Below are positions 1-9,016 of a stretch of 64,000 nucleotides of DNA, in pieces (the stretch's first letter is position 1; each line of letters begins with the position of its first letter). The DNA is taken from contig CAIPPE010000296.1 in NCBI GenBank assembly GCA_903866825.1, forward strand, positions 1 to 64,000, in the 5' to 3' direction. This DNA is from an uncultured Methylococcaceae bacterium. Its GTDB lineage: Bacteria; Pseudomonadota; Gammaproteobacteria; Methylococcales; Methylomonadaceae. The notes under the pieces are model-generated. The model searched no databases. It saw only the letters and a list, made by a program, of their open reading frames with translations, and was not told the DNA's origin. The position numbers were made by a program, and so were the translations under genes.

Positions 1-1125
1 AGGCGCGGGAGCAGTCATTGGGGCCTGAGCCGGTGTTGAAACGGGTGCTCGAACAGGGGCCGGAGCAGCAACTGGGGCGGCTGGCGTGGGTATTACCCCC
101 GGTGCGGCAGCAGGCGCAGGCGCAGGCGCTGACTCTGGCGCTGCGGACTGTGCAGGAGGGGGTTCGGAAGCTGGAGCAGGTGTGGGGATCGGAGGAACGA
201 TTACCGGTTTTCCAGGCGCTTTCTCAAAGCCTTCTATTTCACCCAGACCGTTATAAATCGGCACCGCTTTAACCTGTTTTTCTTCCAGATACTTTTTAAT
301 TAACTGCTGACCTAAAGCCGGACTTTGAAAACTCCAGATGCCATCAATGGCACCTTCCATAATCATACTGTAAACCGCTTGTTCTATCGCTTCCAGTACC
401 GCCATTTGGGGTGGCTCATTCGAACTGAATCCCGCCTCCAATTCCAGCAGGTTTTGCCAACCAACAAAGCGATAAAGACTGGAATCCAGCTTGACTGAGA
501 AAATGGTTTTCGAGGTTTGCACGGACTTTAATATCCGTCCGTCCTTCACGGCAATCGCACGTAAAGCAACGGTCACGGTATCGCGTTGGAACTGGGTATC
601 TCCACCGATACCTAAATATTTGGCGCCCAGACCGCCCGTCAACAGATTATTTTCATAAGCCACCACACCCCCGTCAAAAATAACTGGTGCATAAAGCATC
701 GCTGGCAACGCTGGAATTCTGTCCAACTCCTCTTTGGTCATGTATTGCATACGGGTCTGACGAATAATCTTGCGCTCATTCAACAGATTAGGCAGAGATT
801 CACGCTCAACCACGGTAAACCATTTACCCTGACCGGCTTCTTCCAGCGCCTCCATTAACATCGAGGTTGCACCTTGAGTCACCGCAGTTGAATAGGTAAT
901 GGCATTACTGGCTGATTGTTTGTACTGTCCGGTTTGATCACGGAATTTATACACCGCAATCACCATTTTGTCTTTAGGTGGCGGCAAGGCCATCAGGTTA
1001 TCTATGACTTGCGAGTGAAAGCCTGTTTCAGCTTTCGAGGAGGGAATCGGTTTAAAGAATGTGCTACAACTCACCAACGAAAGCGATAACAAACAAGAGA
1101 ATAGTAGAACTAGTTTTTCGCGCAT
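1..1125 (-). CDS. csgG: CsgG-like curli secretion channel lipoprotein, partial (C-terminus runs off the window)
   Basis: Reverse-strand translation MREKLVLLFSCLLSLSLVSCSTFFKPIPSSKAETGF... with lipobox LVSC, CsgG-like core (VVERESLPNLLNERKIIRQTR, GGIVAYE-like GGVVAYENN, TGGLGAKYLGIGG), then a Pro/Ala-rich tail. Not in the ORF track because it is open at the window edge. Confidence 0.9.
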   Translation of the reverse strand, partial: MREKLVLLFSCLLSLSLVSCSTFFKPIPSSKAETGFHSQVIDNLMALPPPKDKMVIAVYKFRDQTGQYKQSASNAITYSTAVTQGATSMLMEALEEAGQGKWFTVVERESLPNLLNERKIIRQTRMQYMTKEELDRIPALPAMLYAPVIFDGGVVAYENNLLTGGLGAKYLGIGGDTQFQRDTVTVALRAIAVKDGRILKSVQTSKTIFSVKLDSSLYRFVGWQNLLELEAGFSSNEPPQMAVLEAIEQAVYSMIMEGAIDGIWSFQSPALGQQLIKKYLEEKQVKAVPIYNGLGEIEGFEKAPGKPVIVPPIPTPAPASEPPPAQSAAPESAPAPAPAAAPGVIPTPAAPVAAPAPVRAPVSTPAQAPMTAPAP

Positions 1126-1151
1126 TTCATTGGTAATAGTTGAAGGGATAA

Positions 1152-1589
1152 TCAATACGTTGGAACGGTGATAATTGATCTTGATCCCGTTAAATCGTTG
1201 ACTATTGTAACCTGAGTACCTGCAGCAATGCTATTAATGGTAATGGTATTGACTCCTGTATCAATGGAGTTGGTGGGTAATGGTGTACTGCTGGTAGGAC
1301 CCAGTGCCTGTGTAACCAAGCGATTCGCAATGGCAGATTGCACCAGATTATCAACCGTTGTTGCGAATTGACTGGCCGCTGTGCTCGAACTGGATGACGA
1401 ACTGGTACTAGAAACAACGTTTGAAGGCGCTTTAAATTTATTGATTGCGTTAGCCTCAGACAATAGTACTGGGCCGTTATTGGGGTTACCACCAAAGGAC
1501 GGATTGACAAAACTCTGAACTATCTCCCCCGCACAAGCTAACAATGGAAACATCAAAGTCCCTAAAGCAATTATTTTTATTGTTTTCAT
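1152..1589 (-). CDS. csgF: CsgF-like curli assembly protein (likely start at 1589, not 1658)
   Basis: MKTIKIIALGTLMFPLLACAGEIVQSFVNPSFGGNPNNGPVLLSEANAINKF is characteristic of CsgF; GGAG Shine-Dalgarno upstream of the ATG at 1589. Confidence 0.88.
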   Translation of the reverse strand: MKTIKIIALGTLMFPLLACAGEIVQSFVNPSFGGNPNNGPVLLSEANAINKFKAPSNVVSSTSSSSSSSTAASQFATTVDNLVQSAIANRLVTQALGPTSSTPLPTNSIDTGVNTITINSIAAGTQVTIVNDLTGSRSIITVPTY

Positions 1590-1607
1590 GAAATGCTCCA
1601 AAGTAAA

Positions 1608-1631
1608 AGAGGCTCCCGTAAAGGAGCCTCT
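1608..1631 (-). terminator. Intercistronic hairpin between curlin gene and csgF (attenuator or terminator-like)
   Basis: Perfect 9-bp stem agaggctcc / ggagcctct with 6-nt loop; on the minus strand followed by TTTTAC. Confidence 0.6.
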
Positions 1632-1660
1632 AATGTCTAACGGAATTTTATCACACAATT

Positions 1661-2932
1661 CTACATTTTCAGTGCAACATTAGCATTAGCTAGTGCTGTG
1701 CCAGTGGCATTCAAATTAAACGTTCCGGTAGATGCGTTTACAGAATTCACAAGCGCATTTTGATATTGACCAGTTTGGTTAATTACAGAATCAGTGCCAG
1801 TAGATGTTCCACTTTGTAACGTTAGCTTATCGTAACTTGCTGTACTGGTTTGATTAACCGCTAAAGTACCAGTGCTGAATCCAGTTACAAAAATATTATT
1901 ATTAGTTGCTGCTGCGTCTTGAGCAAGTGACAATGTTCCACCCAGAGTAACTGCAGTTGTACCAATCGCAGTACCCTCAGCATTTACAAACACTTTATTT
2001 GTTGACCCACCATTAGATACATTCAATGTTCCTAAACCATTGTTATAAACACCAACTGTACCATCAATTTTGGTCAAATTAACAGTTCCATCTGTATTCT
2101 GAATGACTGCTGTCCCATTCAAGGCTACCGCAGAACCTGCATTATCAACATTAACAGTACCAATACCCGCTTGAGTAATTGTCAAACTTTTGGTTCCACT
2201 ATTTCCAGATGCGGTATGAACTAGAACTGTACCAGCCGAAGCAGCTGCAGTATTATCTTGAGTAATACTGATAGTACCACTACCCGCGTTATTAACAGTG
2301 GCTGTACCTGAAGTTGCTGTACTAGGAGTACCACCAGCAGGATCTGTATTACCTTGATTCAAAGTAACAGTTGCTGCGCCTGTTTGAGCAATATTGGCTG
2401 TAAATCCAGAGCCACCGCCGCCGCCCGAACCAGCAAAACCTTGATTCACAGTGACCAAACCAGTACCACCTGCACCAAGATTTAACTTGACTGTATTGCC
2501 ATCAGAATTTTGACTGATATTAGCACTACCCTCGGTAACAGTACCATAGACCAAGTTCTTATTAGTCCCACCTGTTGCAGATGCAGTCCAGGTTCCAGCA
2601 TTGTTGTAATAACCTTGGCCTATATTAACCGTAGCGGCATTAGCAGTTCCATTAACCAATAAACTGACTTGGTTAGTATTGTTTGTGTTAGTAGGGTTTG
2701 TTGCAGCGTTAAGGGTTGCAGCACTTCCCAAATCAGCGGCACCCGCACCGCTACTGGCTTGATAAATATTAATCGTTTGAGTTCCACCCGTAGCGGTACC
2801 GGTAATGTTATCAAAGTTGGCAGTACCTTGAGCTTGTTGAATGTTGATAATATCATTTGCATTAGGTGCAGCTAAAACAACGCCAGCCCCCAATAGCATT
2901 GATATTGCCATTGCTAATTGTAACTTTTTCAT
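1661..2932 (-). CDS. Large curlin-repeat secreted amyloid-like subunit (about 423 aa)
   Basis: Signal peptide MKKLQLAMAISMLLGAGVVLA; many divergent phi-x-phi-x-Q strands (INIQQ, INIYQ, VNIGQG, ANISQN, VTVNQG, ANIAQT, VTLNQG, ISITQD, LTITQA, LSLAQD, LAVNQT); located between csgE and csgF. Confidence 0.8.
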   Translation of the reverse strand: MKKLQLAMAISMLLGAGVVLAAPNANDIINIQQAQGTANFDNITGTATGGTQTINIYQASSGAGAADLGSAATLNAATNPTNTNNTNQVSLLVNGTANAATVNIGQGYYNNAGTWTASATGGTNKNLVYGTVTEGSANISQNSDGNTVKLNLGAGGTGLVTVNQGFAGSGGGGGSGFTANIAQTGAATVTLNQGNTDPAGGTPSTATSGTATVNNAGSGTISITQDNTAAASAGTVLVHTASGNSGTKSLTITQAGIGTVNVDNAGSAVALNGTAVIQNTDGTVNLTKIDGTVGVYNNGLGTLNVSNGGSTNKVFVNAEGTAIGTTAVTLGGTLSLAQDAAATNNNIFVTGFSTGTLAVNQTSTASYDKLTLQSGTSTGTDSVINQTGQYQNALVNSVNASTGTFNLNATGTALANANVALKM

Positions 2933-2988
2933 GATTGCTCTCCTAAAATAAAAATCCCTTTTAATCATTAAACTGACTGAGTAGTCAG

Positions 2989-3438
2989 TTAATACAGTTC
3001 TTCGTCTATATTTGCATTACTTAAAATTAGACTCCTGATGTCCCTGGCTAGCCCCTTACCTAGCTCTTGAATGGCTTCATCACGGGGGGTTAAAAAACCT
3101 TCAAAAATCTGAAGTTCATTTAACTTCACCGTTACAAAACTACCTCGTACTGGATCATTGCGCTCATTAAATGCGATGTTATAGCGAACCCCATCGGGTG
3201 CTCGCCATGACTTATTAAAGGCATCAAATAGTTCATGGCCAAATCGTGTCACCGTATCATCCGTTAGAATCCCGGAAATTTCGAGAGTATCGCCTAACGC
3301 AGAATCACTTTCCAACACACCATTATCTATAAAATCCGAATTACTCAGTTGCGATGGCGCCGCCGTTGCAGCCAACGCCATCCCGTTGTTAAAACAAACA
3401 CTGAGTAACACGAGCGCAATCACTTTCTTGATTTTCAT
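2989..3438 (-). CDS. csgE: CsgE-like curli secretion specificity factor
   Basis: Signal peptide; VTRFGHELFDAFNKSWRAPDGVRYNIAFNERNDPVRGSFVTVKLNELQIFEGFLTPRDEAIQELGKGLARDI matches the CsgE pattern. Confidence 0.88.
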   Translation of the reverse strand: MKIKKVIALVLLSVCFNNGMALAATAAPSQLSNSDFIDNGVLESDSALGDTLEISGILTDDTVTRFGHELFDAFNKSWRAPDGVRYNIAFNERNDPVRGSFVTVKLNELQIFEGFLTPRDEAIQELGKGLARDIRSLILSNANIDEELY

Positions 3439-3693
3439 ACTATTTAAACTCTGACTTTTTTATGGTCAACCCAAAGGAGCTATTCAATTTATCATTTATC
3501 ATTTGTCTCTAACCCTCTAGCCGCGTTCTAATTGCTTTTTGTTGCGGCTTTAAATCATGGAGATTACTTTCTAATTCCATGGACACTATTGTTCTCTAAA
3601 AGTGAGTCCTTTTGAATCGGCCTTGTTCTTAATTAAACCTAAGCACTTTTCCTATATGCCTTTAAGGTTTTTGATGGGTGCTGAGTAAGTACT

Positions 3694-4359
3694 TTAAAGT
3701 CCGTTGATCGATTGAATTGCAAACTGGATTAATACCCGGTTATTAGGGAAATTCATCTTGTGTTTGATGTTGGTACAATGCGCGTCAACGGTTTTGACAC
3801 TTCGATTTAACTCGGCAGCAATTTCACTGCGGGTTTTTCCAGCCGCTAACAGTTCCAAGATGATTAACTCTGCCTGAGTAAAATTAGCTATATCATCCTG
3901 TAAATGCGGCTTTTGTTTACTAATTAAATTTTGCAGAAGCAGGTCATGAATGTGTTCACTGACATAAATGTCGCCTTTTAGAACGGTATCCACTGCAACT
4001 AATAATGTCTGCACTGACTCACCTTTCATGATGTAACCGTTTGCACCGGCCTTAATCACTTTCTCGGCATAAACCATTTCATCCTGTAACGAAAACACCA
4101 GAATCCGCAAATCAGGCTGAATATTCTTAAGTTTTCTAAACAAAGGAAAACCGGATTCTTTACTGAGTGATAAATCAATGATGGCCAGATCTATTGGAGC
4201 AGAGGCACGGGTAATATGTGCCAAGGCTTCTTCTGAAGAGCCCGCCTCACAACAAACAGCTAGATTGGGGTCAAGCGCTAATATAGCTGAAATGCCAGAA
4301 CGGACCACAGGGTGGTCGTCAACCACCATAATATTTTTTTTATTAGACATGAAGAGCAT
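3694..4359 (-). CDS. LuxR/NarL-type response regulator
   Basis: MVVDDHPVVRSGISAILAL receiver domain; C-terminal FTQAELIILELLAAGKTRSEIAAELNRSVKTVDAHCTNIKHKM HTH. Confidence 0.93.
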   Translation of the reverse strand: MLFMSNKKNIMVVDDHPVVRSGISAILALDPNLAVCCEAGSSEEALAHITRASAPIDLAIIDLSLSKESGFPLFRKLKNIQPDLRILVFSLQDEMVYAEKVIKAGANGYIMKGESVQTLLVAVDTVLKGDIYVSEHIHDLLLQNLISKQKPHLQDDIANFTQAELIILELLAAGKTRSEIAAELNRSVKTVDAHCTNIKHKMNFPNNRVLIQFAIQSINGL

Positions 4360-5779
4360 ACGGGGTTTCTTGCAAATGCTTGTTTAATGGGAAAGTCAGC
4401 CTGAGTAACAAACCGCCGGAGGGTTTATTTTTAAAGACGATGTCTGCACCCATTTTCTCAGCGCGATATTGGATGCTTTGTAAACCAAGACCGGAGTTAT
4501 TTTCAATTTTTGATTCTTTAGTCGGCAAACCAATGCCGTTGTCAGAAAGCTCAATCGTATAGCTGTCTTTATTTTTGTTAAATACAATGCTGGCCTGGGT
4601 TGCCTGACTATGACGAATGATATTATTAATACCTTCCTGAAGAATACGATAGATGTGTAAGGACTCTGCTTCGTTAAAATACAAATCCTTGGCGTTTACC
4701 GTCAGTGCCAGTTGAATTTTAAAATTGCTATTAATCCTCTCAACGAGTGAATTAACCATCGCCAACAGCCCGTTGTTTTGCAAGCCTACCGGATACAGGC
4801 CCTGGGCAATACTACGGGTTTTTTTTACAGCCTCATTAAGCAGCAGGCTAATTTCTTTTGACGCCTCGCATTTAGCGCCACAAACCGTTGCTCCTCCACT
4901 CAAAGCCTCAGCCAACATGGCAGCACCCGTCAATATCTGGCCTAGGTCATCATGCAGCTCCTGACCAATTTCTCTTAAGGTATGCTCACTGATGGATACC
5001 ACTGTTTGCCGGGCTTCAAGCACCAGCTTGGCCGATATATTCAGTGCTTTATAGGTTTCTTCTATAGCGGTACAGTCTCGAAGAAAAGCACAAATGGTTT
5101 GATTACTATCACTTTGATAAGTCGCGGAAACCTGTATGGGAATGATATGCCCCATTTTGTGGCGGTGGTGCGTCATAAACTCAGCATTTCCCGACGTCAC
5201 AATGGTATTGATACGACTCTTTGTAGCGTCTGCCGATTCATCGGCTTCCAGGTCAGTAATATGCATGCTGAGTAATTCTTCCCGACTATAGCCGATTAAC
5301 CGGGAATAAGCGTCGTTACATTCCAGAATTTGACCGGTTAAGTCGACAGTCCAAAAACCATCTAAGGTGGTCTCAAGGATAGATCTGAATTTTATACGTT
5401 CGGACTCAAGTTGTTCAATATAGGATCTGTTGACGGATTCATCTTGATAAATAGAGGTTATATACAACACAACATCTTCATTGCTGTAGGAGACTGAAGC
5501 GTTAATTGAGACCCAAAATGAACTATTATCTTTGCGTAAACAAAGTCTTTCTAAATTAAAGTCTGTCAATCCCTTAAAATGTATTAAAGACTGTTTACCA
5601 TGCACCCCGTCGTTTGGCTGCATGATATCCAGAATGCTTTTACCCAGTAATTCATCGTGATCATAGCAGAGCATTTCACATAATTTAGGATTAACTTGCG
5701 TTATTAAGCCTTCTCTTGAAACACTGGCTATCCCAATAGGCGCATTTAAAAATAATTCTTTACCAATAACTGAACTCAT
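4343..5779 (-). CDS. Cytoplasmic PAS-PAS HisKA_3-type sensor histidine kinase
   Basis: Two PAS domains, REIGQELHDDLGQIL H-box, NGIGLP ... GLGLQSIQYRAEKMGA ATPase motifs; overlaps the regulator gene. Confidence 0.93.
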   Translation of the reverse strand: MSSVIGKELFLNAPIGIASVSREGLITQVNPKLCEMLCYDHDELLGKSILDIMQPNDGVHGKQSLIHFKGLTDFNLERLCLRKDNSSFWVSINASVSYSNEDVVLYITSIYQDESVNRSYIEQLESERIKFRSILETTLDGFWTVDLTGQILECNDAYSRLIGYSREELLSMHITDLEADESADATKSRINTIVTSGNAEFMTHHRHKMGHIIPIQVSATYQSDSNQTICAFLRDCTAIEETYKALNISAKLVLEARQTVVSISEHTLREIGQELHDDLGQILTGAAMLAEALSGGATVCGAKCEASKEISLLLNEAVKKTRSIAQGLYPVGLQNNGLLAMVNSLVERINSNFKIQLALTVNAKDLYFNEAESLHIYRILQEGINNIIRHSQATQASIVFNKNKDSYTIELSDNGIGLPTKESKIENNSGLGLQSIQYRAEKMGADIVFKNKPSGGLLLRLTFPLNKHLQETPYALHV

Positions 5780-5788
5780 GATTTAGCC

Positions 5789-6364
5789 TTACAAGCCTTC
5801 CCAAGGCGTATACAACCCCTCGACATTAACGCCGAACATGTCCAGTATCCGGCCCACGGTTTCGTTAACCATGGCCGTTAAAGAATCGGTCTTGCTGTAA
5901 AAAGCAGGCATGGGCGGAAACATGATGCCACCCATTTCGGTCACGATACCCATATTTCTAATGTGAACCAGATTTAAGGGCGTTTCACGGGGCATTAATA
6001 CCAAACGTCGGCGTTCTTTTAACACCACATCAGCTCCCCGTGAGATTAAATTATCACCAAAACCGTGAGCCACTGCCGCCAGTGTTTTCATGGAACAAGG
6101 CGCGATAATCATGCCCTCGGTTTTAAATCCACCACTCGATATACTCGCCGCAATATCATTGATGCCATGCGTCACATCCGCCAACTTATAAAGCTCGGCT
6201 CGTTTGATATCCATCTCGTGTTTTAAATTAACCACGCCAGCATCCGAAATTACCAGATGCGTTTCCCATTCGTCTTGAGTCTGTAAGATTTGCAACATTC
6301 TTACCCCATAAACAGCACCCGTTGCGCCGGTCATAGCAATTATTAAGCGTTTTTTCTGCGTCAT
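5789..6364 (-). CDS. ubiX: Flavin prenyltransferase UbiX
   Basis: MTGATGAVYGVRML, IIAPCSMKTLAAVAHG, VLMPRETPLNLVHIRNM, GGIMFPPMPAFY. Confidence 0.96.
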   Translation of the reverse strand: MTQKKRLIIAMTGATGAVYGVRMLQILQTQDEWETHLVISDAGVVNLKHEMDIKRAELYKLADVTHGINDIAASISSGGFKTEGMIIAPCSMKTLAAVAHGFGDNLISRGADVVLKERRRLVLMPRETPLNLVHIRNMGIVTEMGGIMFPPMPAFYSKTDSLTAMVNETVGRILDMFGVNVEGLYTPWEGL

Positions 6365-6634
6365 CTGTGATGTATTATTGGTAGGGTCAAGCTAAATTAG
6401 CGCGTAGTCTACTGTCTTTAAAGCCTTCAGACAATCATAGGCTATCTCGGGTAAAACTTTCTTGTCGAAAGCATAAAACAAGCACTTGCCAAACACCTGG
6501 ATTTTAGTAGAATCATCCGCATTCAGCCTCATGGTTTTTTGTTCGAAATATCAGAGTATTATGGCTCAATTCGAAGCTCATGCGGATGATAGTGGCAAAC
6601 CTATGACAACTAACTATGAGGCAGGCTTAAAACT

Positions 6635-8905
6635 ATGACAAACCCAAAACTATGGTCTAACCCGGATATCATAAACGCAGGTAATAGCCTGGATTCTTTG
6701 AGCCAGTTTGTGAATACCAACGCCTATTGGTCGACTACTAACAACACTATTTCTAGCATCGGCAATTACACTGCCCCATTATTAAGCCCAATAAGCTATT
6801 CTGAACCGATATGGCTGAATAACACGTATGCTTCCAATTCAGGATCAGCCTTGTCCACACCGACAATCGGGGCGACAGCTCCTGCCGCTACTCTGGTAGG
6901 CACTGCCGGTGGCTTTCAGATAAATCTAATGTGGGATTCCACAGTCAGTGCTGCCCCCACAAGCTTTGAGACCGCTATTATTCAGGCGGCACAACTACTT
7001 TGTAACTCCATATCGAATAACATAGTGTTAAATATAGGCATCACCTACTCAGGTACTGGCGGCGGTGCATTTGCAGGCCCTACAAGTGGCTATTATGAGT
7101 CGTATTCTACGGTTTACGCGGATTTGATTAGCCATGCCGCACCGGGGGATACTACTTTTAATGCCTTACCCTCAGGCACATCCATTCAGGGACAAGCTCA
7201 AGTTGCCGTTTGGGATGCTCAACTCAAGCTTTGGGGACTGGCGACACCCGCCAGCACTACAGACGGCAATGCGACGTTTGCTACAGATATCAGTCCTAGT
7301 TTGTTAACCGGTGTCGCACTGCATGAATTGACCCATGCGATGGGCAGAATTCCTTATGGCACTGCACCTGATATCTTTGATTTATTTAGATTTACAGCAC
7401 CCGGTACCATGCTATTTACGAGTACCATACCGGCTGCAACCGCTTATTTTTCTTTGGATGGTGGCAAAACCATCCTGGCTAACTACGGGACAAGTTCAGA
7501 TCCAAGCGACTTTCTGAACACGGGTGTGCAAGGAGCCACGGATGCCTTTAATGAATACTATTCAAGCTCAACACTCCAAACGCTTTCTGCCATCGACCTT
7601 AAGCAGTTAGATGCGATAGGCTACACATTAAAACCACTCACACCACCACCTACCGCCTCTGGCAATATAGCAACTTTTCTCGGTAGCCTTAGCACGCTGA
7701 CCACTGCAAGCTTCGCCATTACGGACACCTCTGCCAATATAGTCGCGAATATTGATACCTTGCAGACTAATGTCAGCTTGATCAACTCCATCATTCAGAG
7801 CGATTTGGGAACTGCACTGGCCATTTCAGCCACCCAATTCAGCGCTGATTCAGGTGTTTTAGGATTAATTGGCGGTGCTTATTTATTGAATGTATCTGGA
7901 GTGGCTGCCAGTAGTTCAGCGAGCACCTATAGCAACACCCACGTTAGCGCTTTCACGGTATCCGACACTGGGGCAAACATCACTGCAAATTTATCTACTT
8001 TGCAAACTGATTCATCAAAAATCAGCGCTATAAGCCAATCCGATACCACTGCTCTCTCCATTACCGCAGCGCAGTCAGTGACTGACAATGCCATTTTATC
8101 CAAAATATTAGCCATACCTAGTTTAGGCTTACCTAATTTAGCTATTACAGGCACTTCCGGGGCTGATACGTTAAAGGATACCGTGAATAGTCATTCCACT
8201 ATGACGGGTGGTCTTGGAAAAGATACTTTTACGGTATCAGGAACGGCTACTATCACTGATTTGGGTGCAGGTGGTGCAGATGTGCTTGTTGTTAACTCTG
8301 GTGGTGTTGTTAATGCTACCATCAATACCGCATGGACAGCCACTTCAGCAACTTCGAATAATGGTACTGTGAATATTTCTACGCCAGGTTTAGCCGTCAA
8401 TCTTTCAGCAGTCACAAAAGGGGCTGGCTTTACTGTTACTGATACTGGAGCGGGAACCACCTTAACGGGATCCGCTTTATCCGACACCCTTATCGGTGGC
8501 TCAGGCAATGACATACTCATCGGTGGCGCAGGCAATAACACGCTCACAGGTGGAGCAGGCTCGGATTACTTTGTCTTTAATACCAGCCCTAGTAACACAT
8601 TCGATACCATTACTGACTTTGTCTCTGGCACTGATAAACTGGAATTCAGTAAATCAATTTTCACTGGCATTACAACTGCCGTAGGAAAGACAGGCGCGAC
8701 CGCTTTATCTGCGAATGAGTTTGTCTCTAGCGCCACAGCGACGGCTGGTACGACAGCTACTTCGCATTTTATCTATAACACTAACTCAGGTATCCTTTAC
8801 TACGATGCTGATGGTAGTGGAGCGGGAGCAGCCGTTCAAGTGGCGTTAATTGGCACCACAACCCACCCGGCTTTAGTAGCGACTGACTTTTTAGTGGTTG
8901 CTTAG
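6635..8905 (+). CDS. Secreted NF038122-like zinc metalloprotease with RTX repeats
   Basis: HELTHAMGRIPYG zinc motif; GGSGNDILIGGAGNNTLTGGAGSDYFVFNT RTX nonapeptides near the C-terminus; no N-terminal signal peptide (type I secretion style). Confidence 0.8.
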   Translation: MTNPKLWSNPDIINAGNSLDSLSQFVNTNAYWSTTNNTISSIGNYTAPLLSPISYSEPIWLNNTYASNSGSALSTPTIGATAPAATLVGTAGGFQINLMWDSTVSAAPTSFETAIIQAAQLLCNSISNNIVLNIGITYSGTGGGAFAGPTSGYYESYSTVYADLISHAAPGDTTFNALPSGTSIQGQAQVAVWDAQLKLWGLATPASTTDGNATFATDISPSLLTGVALHELTHAMGRIPYGTAPDIFDLFRFTAPGTMLFTSTIPAATAYFSLDGGKTILANYGTSSDPSDFLNTGVQGATDAFNEYYSSSTLQTLSAIDLKQLDAIGYTLKPLTPPPTASGNIATFLGSLSTLTTASFAITDTSANIVANIDTLQTNVSLINSIIQSDLGTALAISATQFSADSGVLGLIGGAYLLNVSGVAASSSASTYSNTHVSAFTVSDTGANITANLSTLQTDSSKISAISQSDTTALSITAAQSVTDNAILSKILAIPSLGLPNLAITGTSGADTLKDTVNSHSTMTGGLGKDTFTVSGTATITDLGAGGADVLVVNSGGVVNATINTAWTATSATSNNGTVNISTPGLAVNLSAVTKGAGFTVTDTGAGTTLTGSALSDTLIGGSGNDILIGGAGNNTLTGGAGSDYFVFNTSPSNTFDTITDFVSGTDKLEFSKSIFTGITTAVGKTGATALSANEFVSSATATAGTTATSHFIYNTNSGILYYDADGSGAGAAVQVALIGTTTHPALVATDFLVVA

Positions 8906-8956
8906 TCCTGGCTTGATCCGTCATCGAGCTAATGCCGGATGACGGATTATCAGACA

Positions 8957-8991
8957 TAAAAAAAGGGAGTGGATTTCTCCACTCCCTTTTT
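8957..8991. terminator. Bidirectional rho-independent terminator
   Basis: aaaaaaagggagtggatttctccactccctttttc: 9-bp stem flanked by A and T tracts, between convergent genes. Confidence 0.9.
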
Positions 8992-9016
8992 CAGGCTAAC
9001 AATTTATGCGTAATGC

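Noticed and set aside
18-272. 84-aa plus-strand ORF in the track
   Set aside because: Antisense to the repetitive Pro/Ala-coding tail of csgG; an artefact of GC-rich periodic sequence.
1590-1658. N-terminal extension of the csgF ORF (MCDKIPLDIRGSFTGASFTLEHF)
   Set aside because: It is encoded across the intercistronic hairpin; the signal peptide and SD support a start at 1589.
8191-8547. 118-aa minus-strand ORF inside the RTX gene
   Set aside because: Antisense to repetitive RTX-coding sequence; composition (P, V, S runs) is typical of a shadow ORF.
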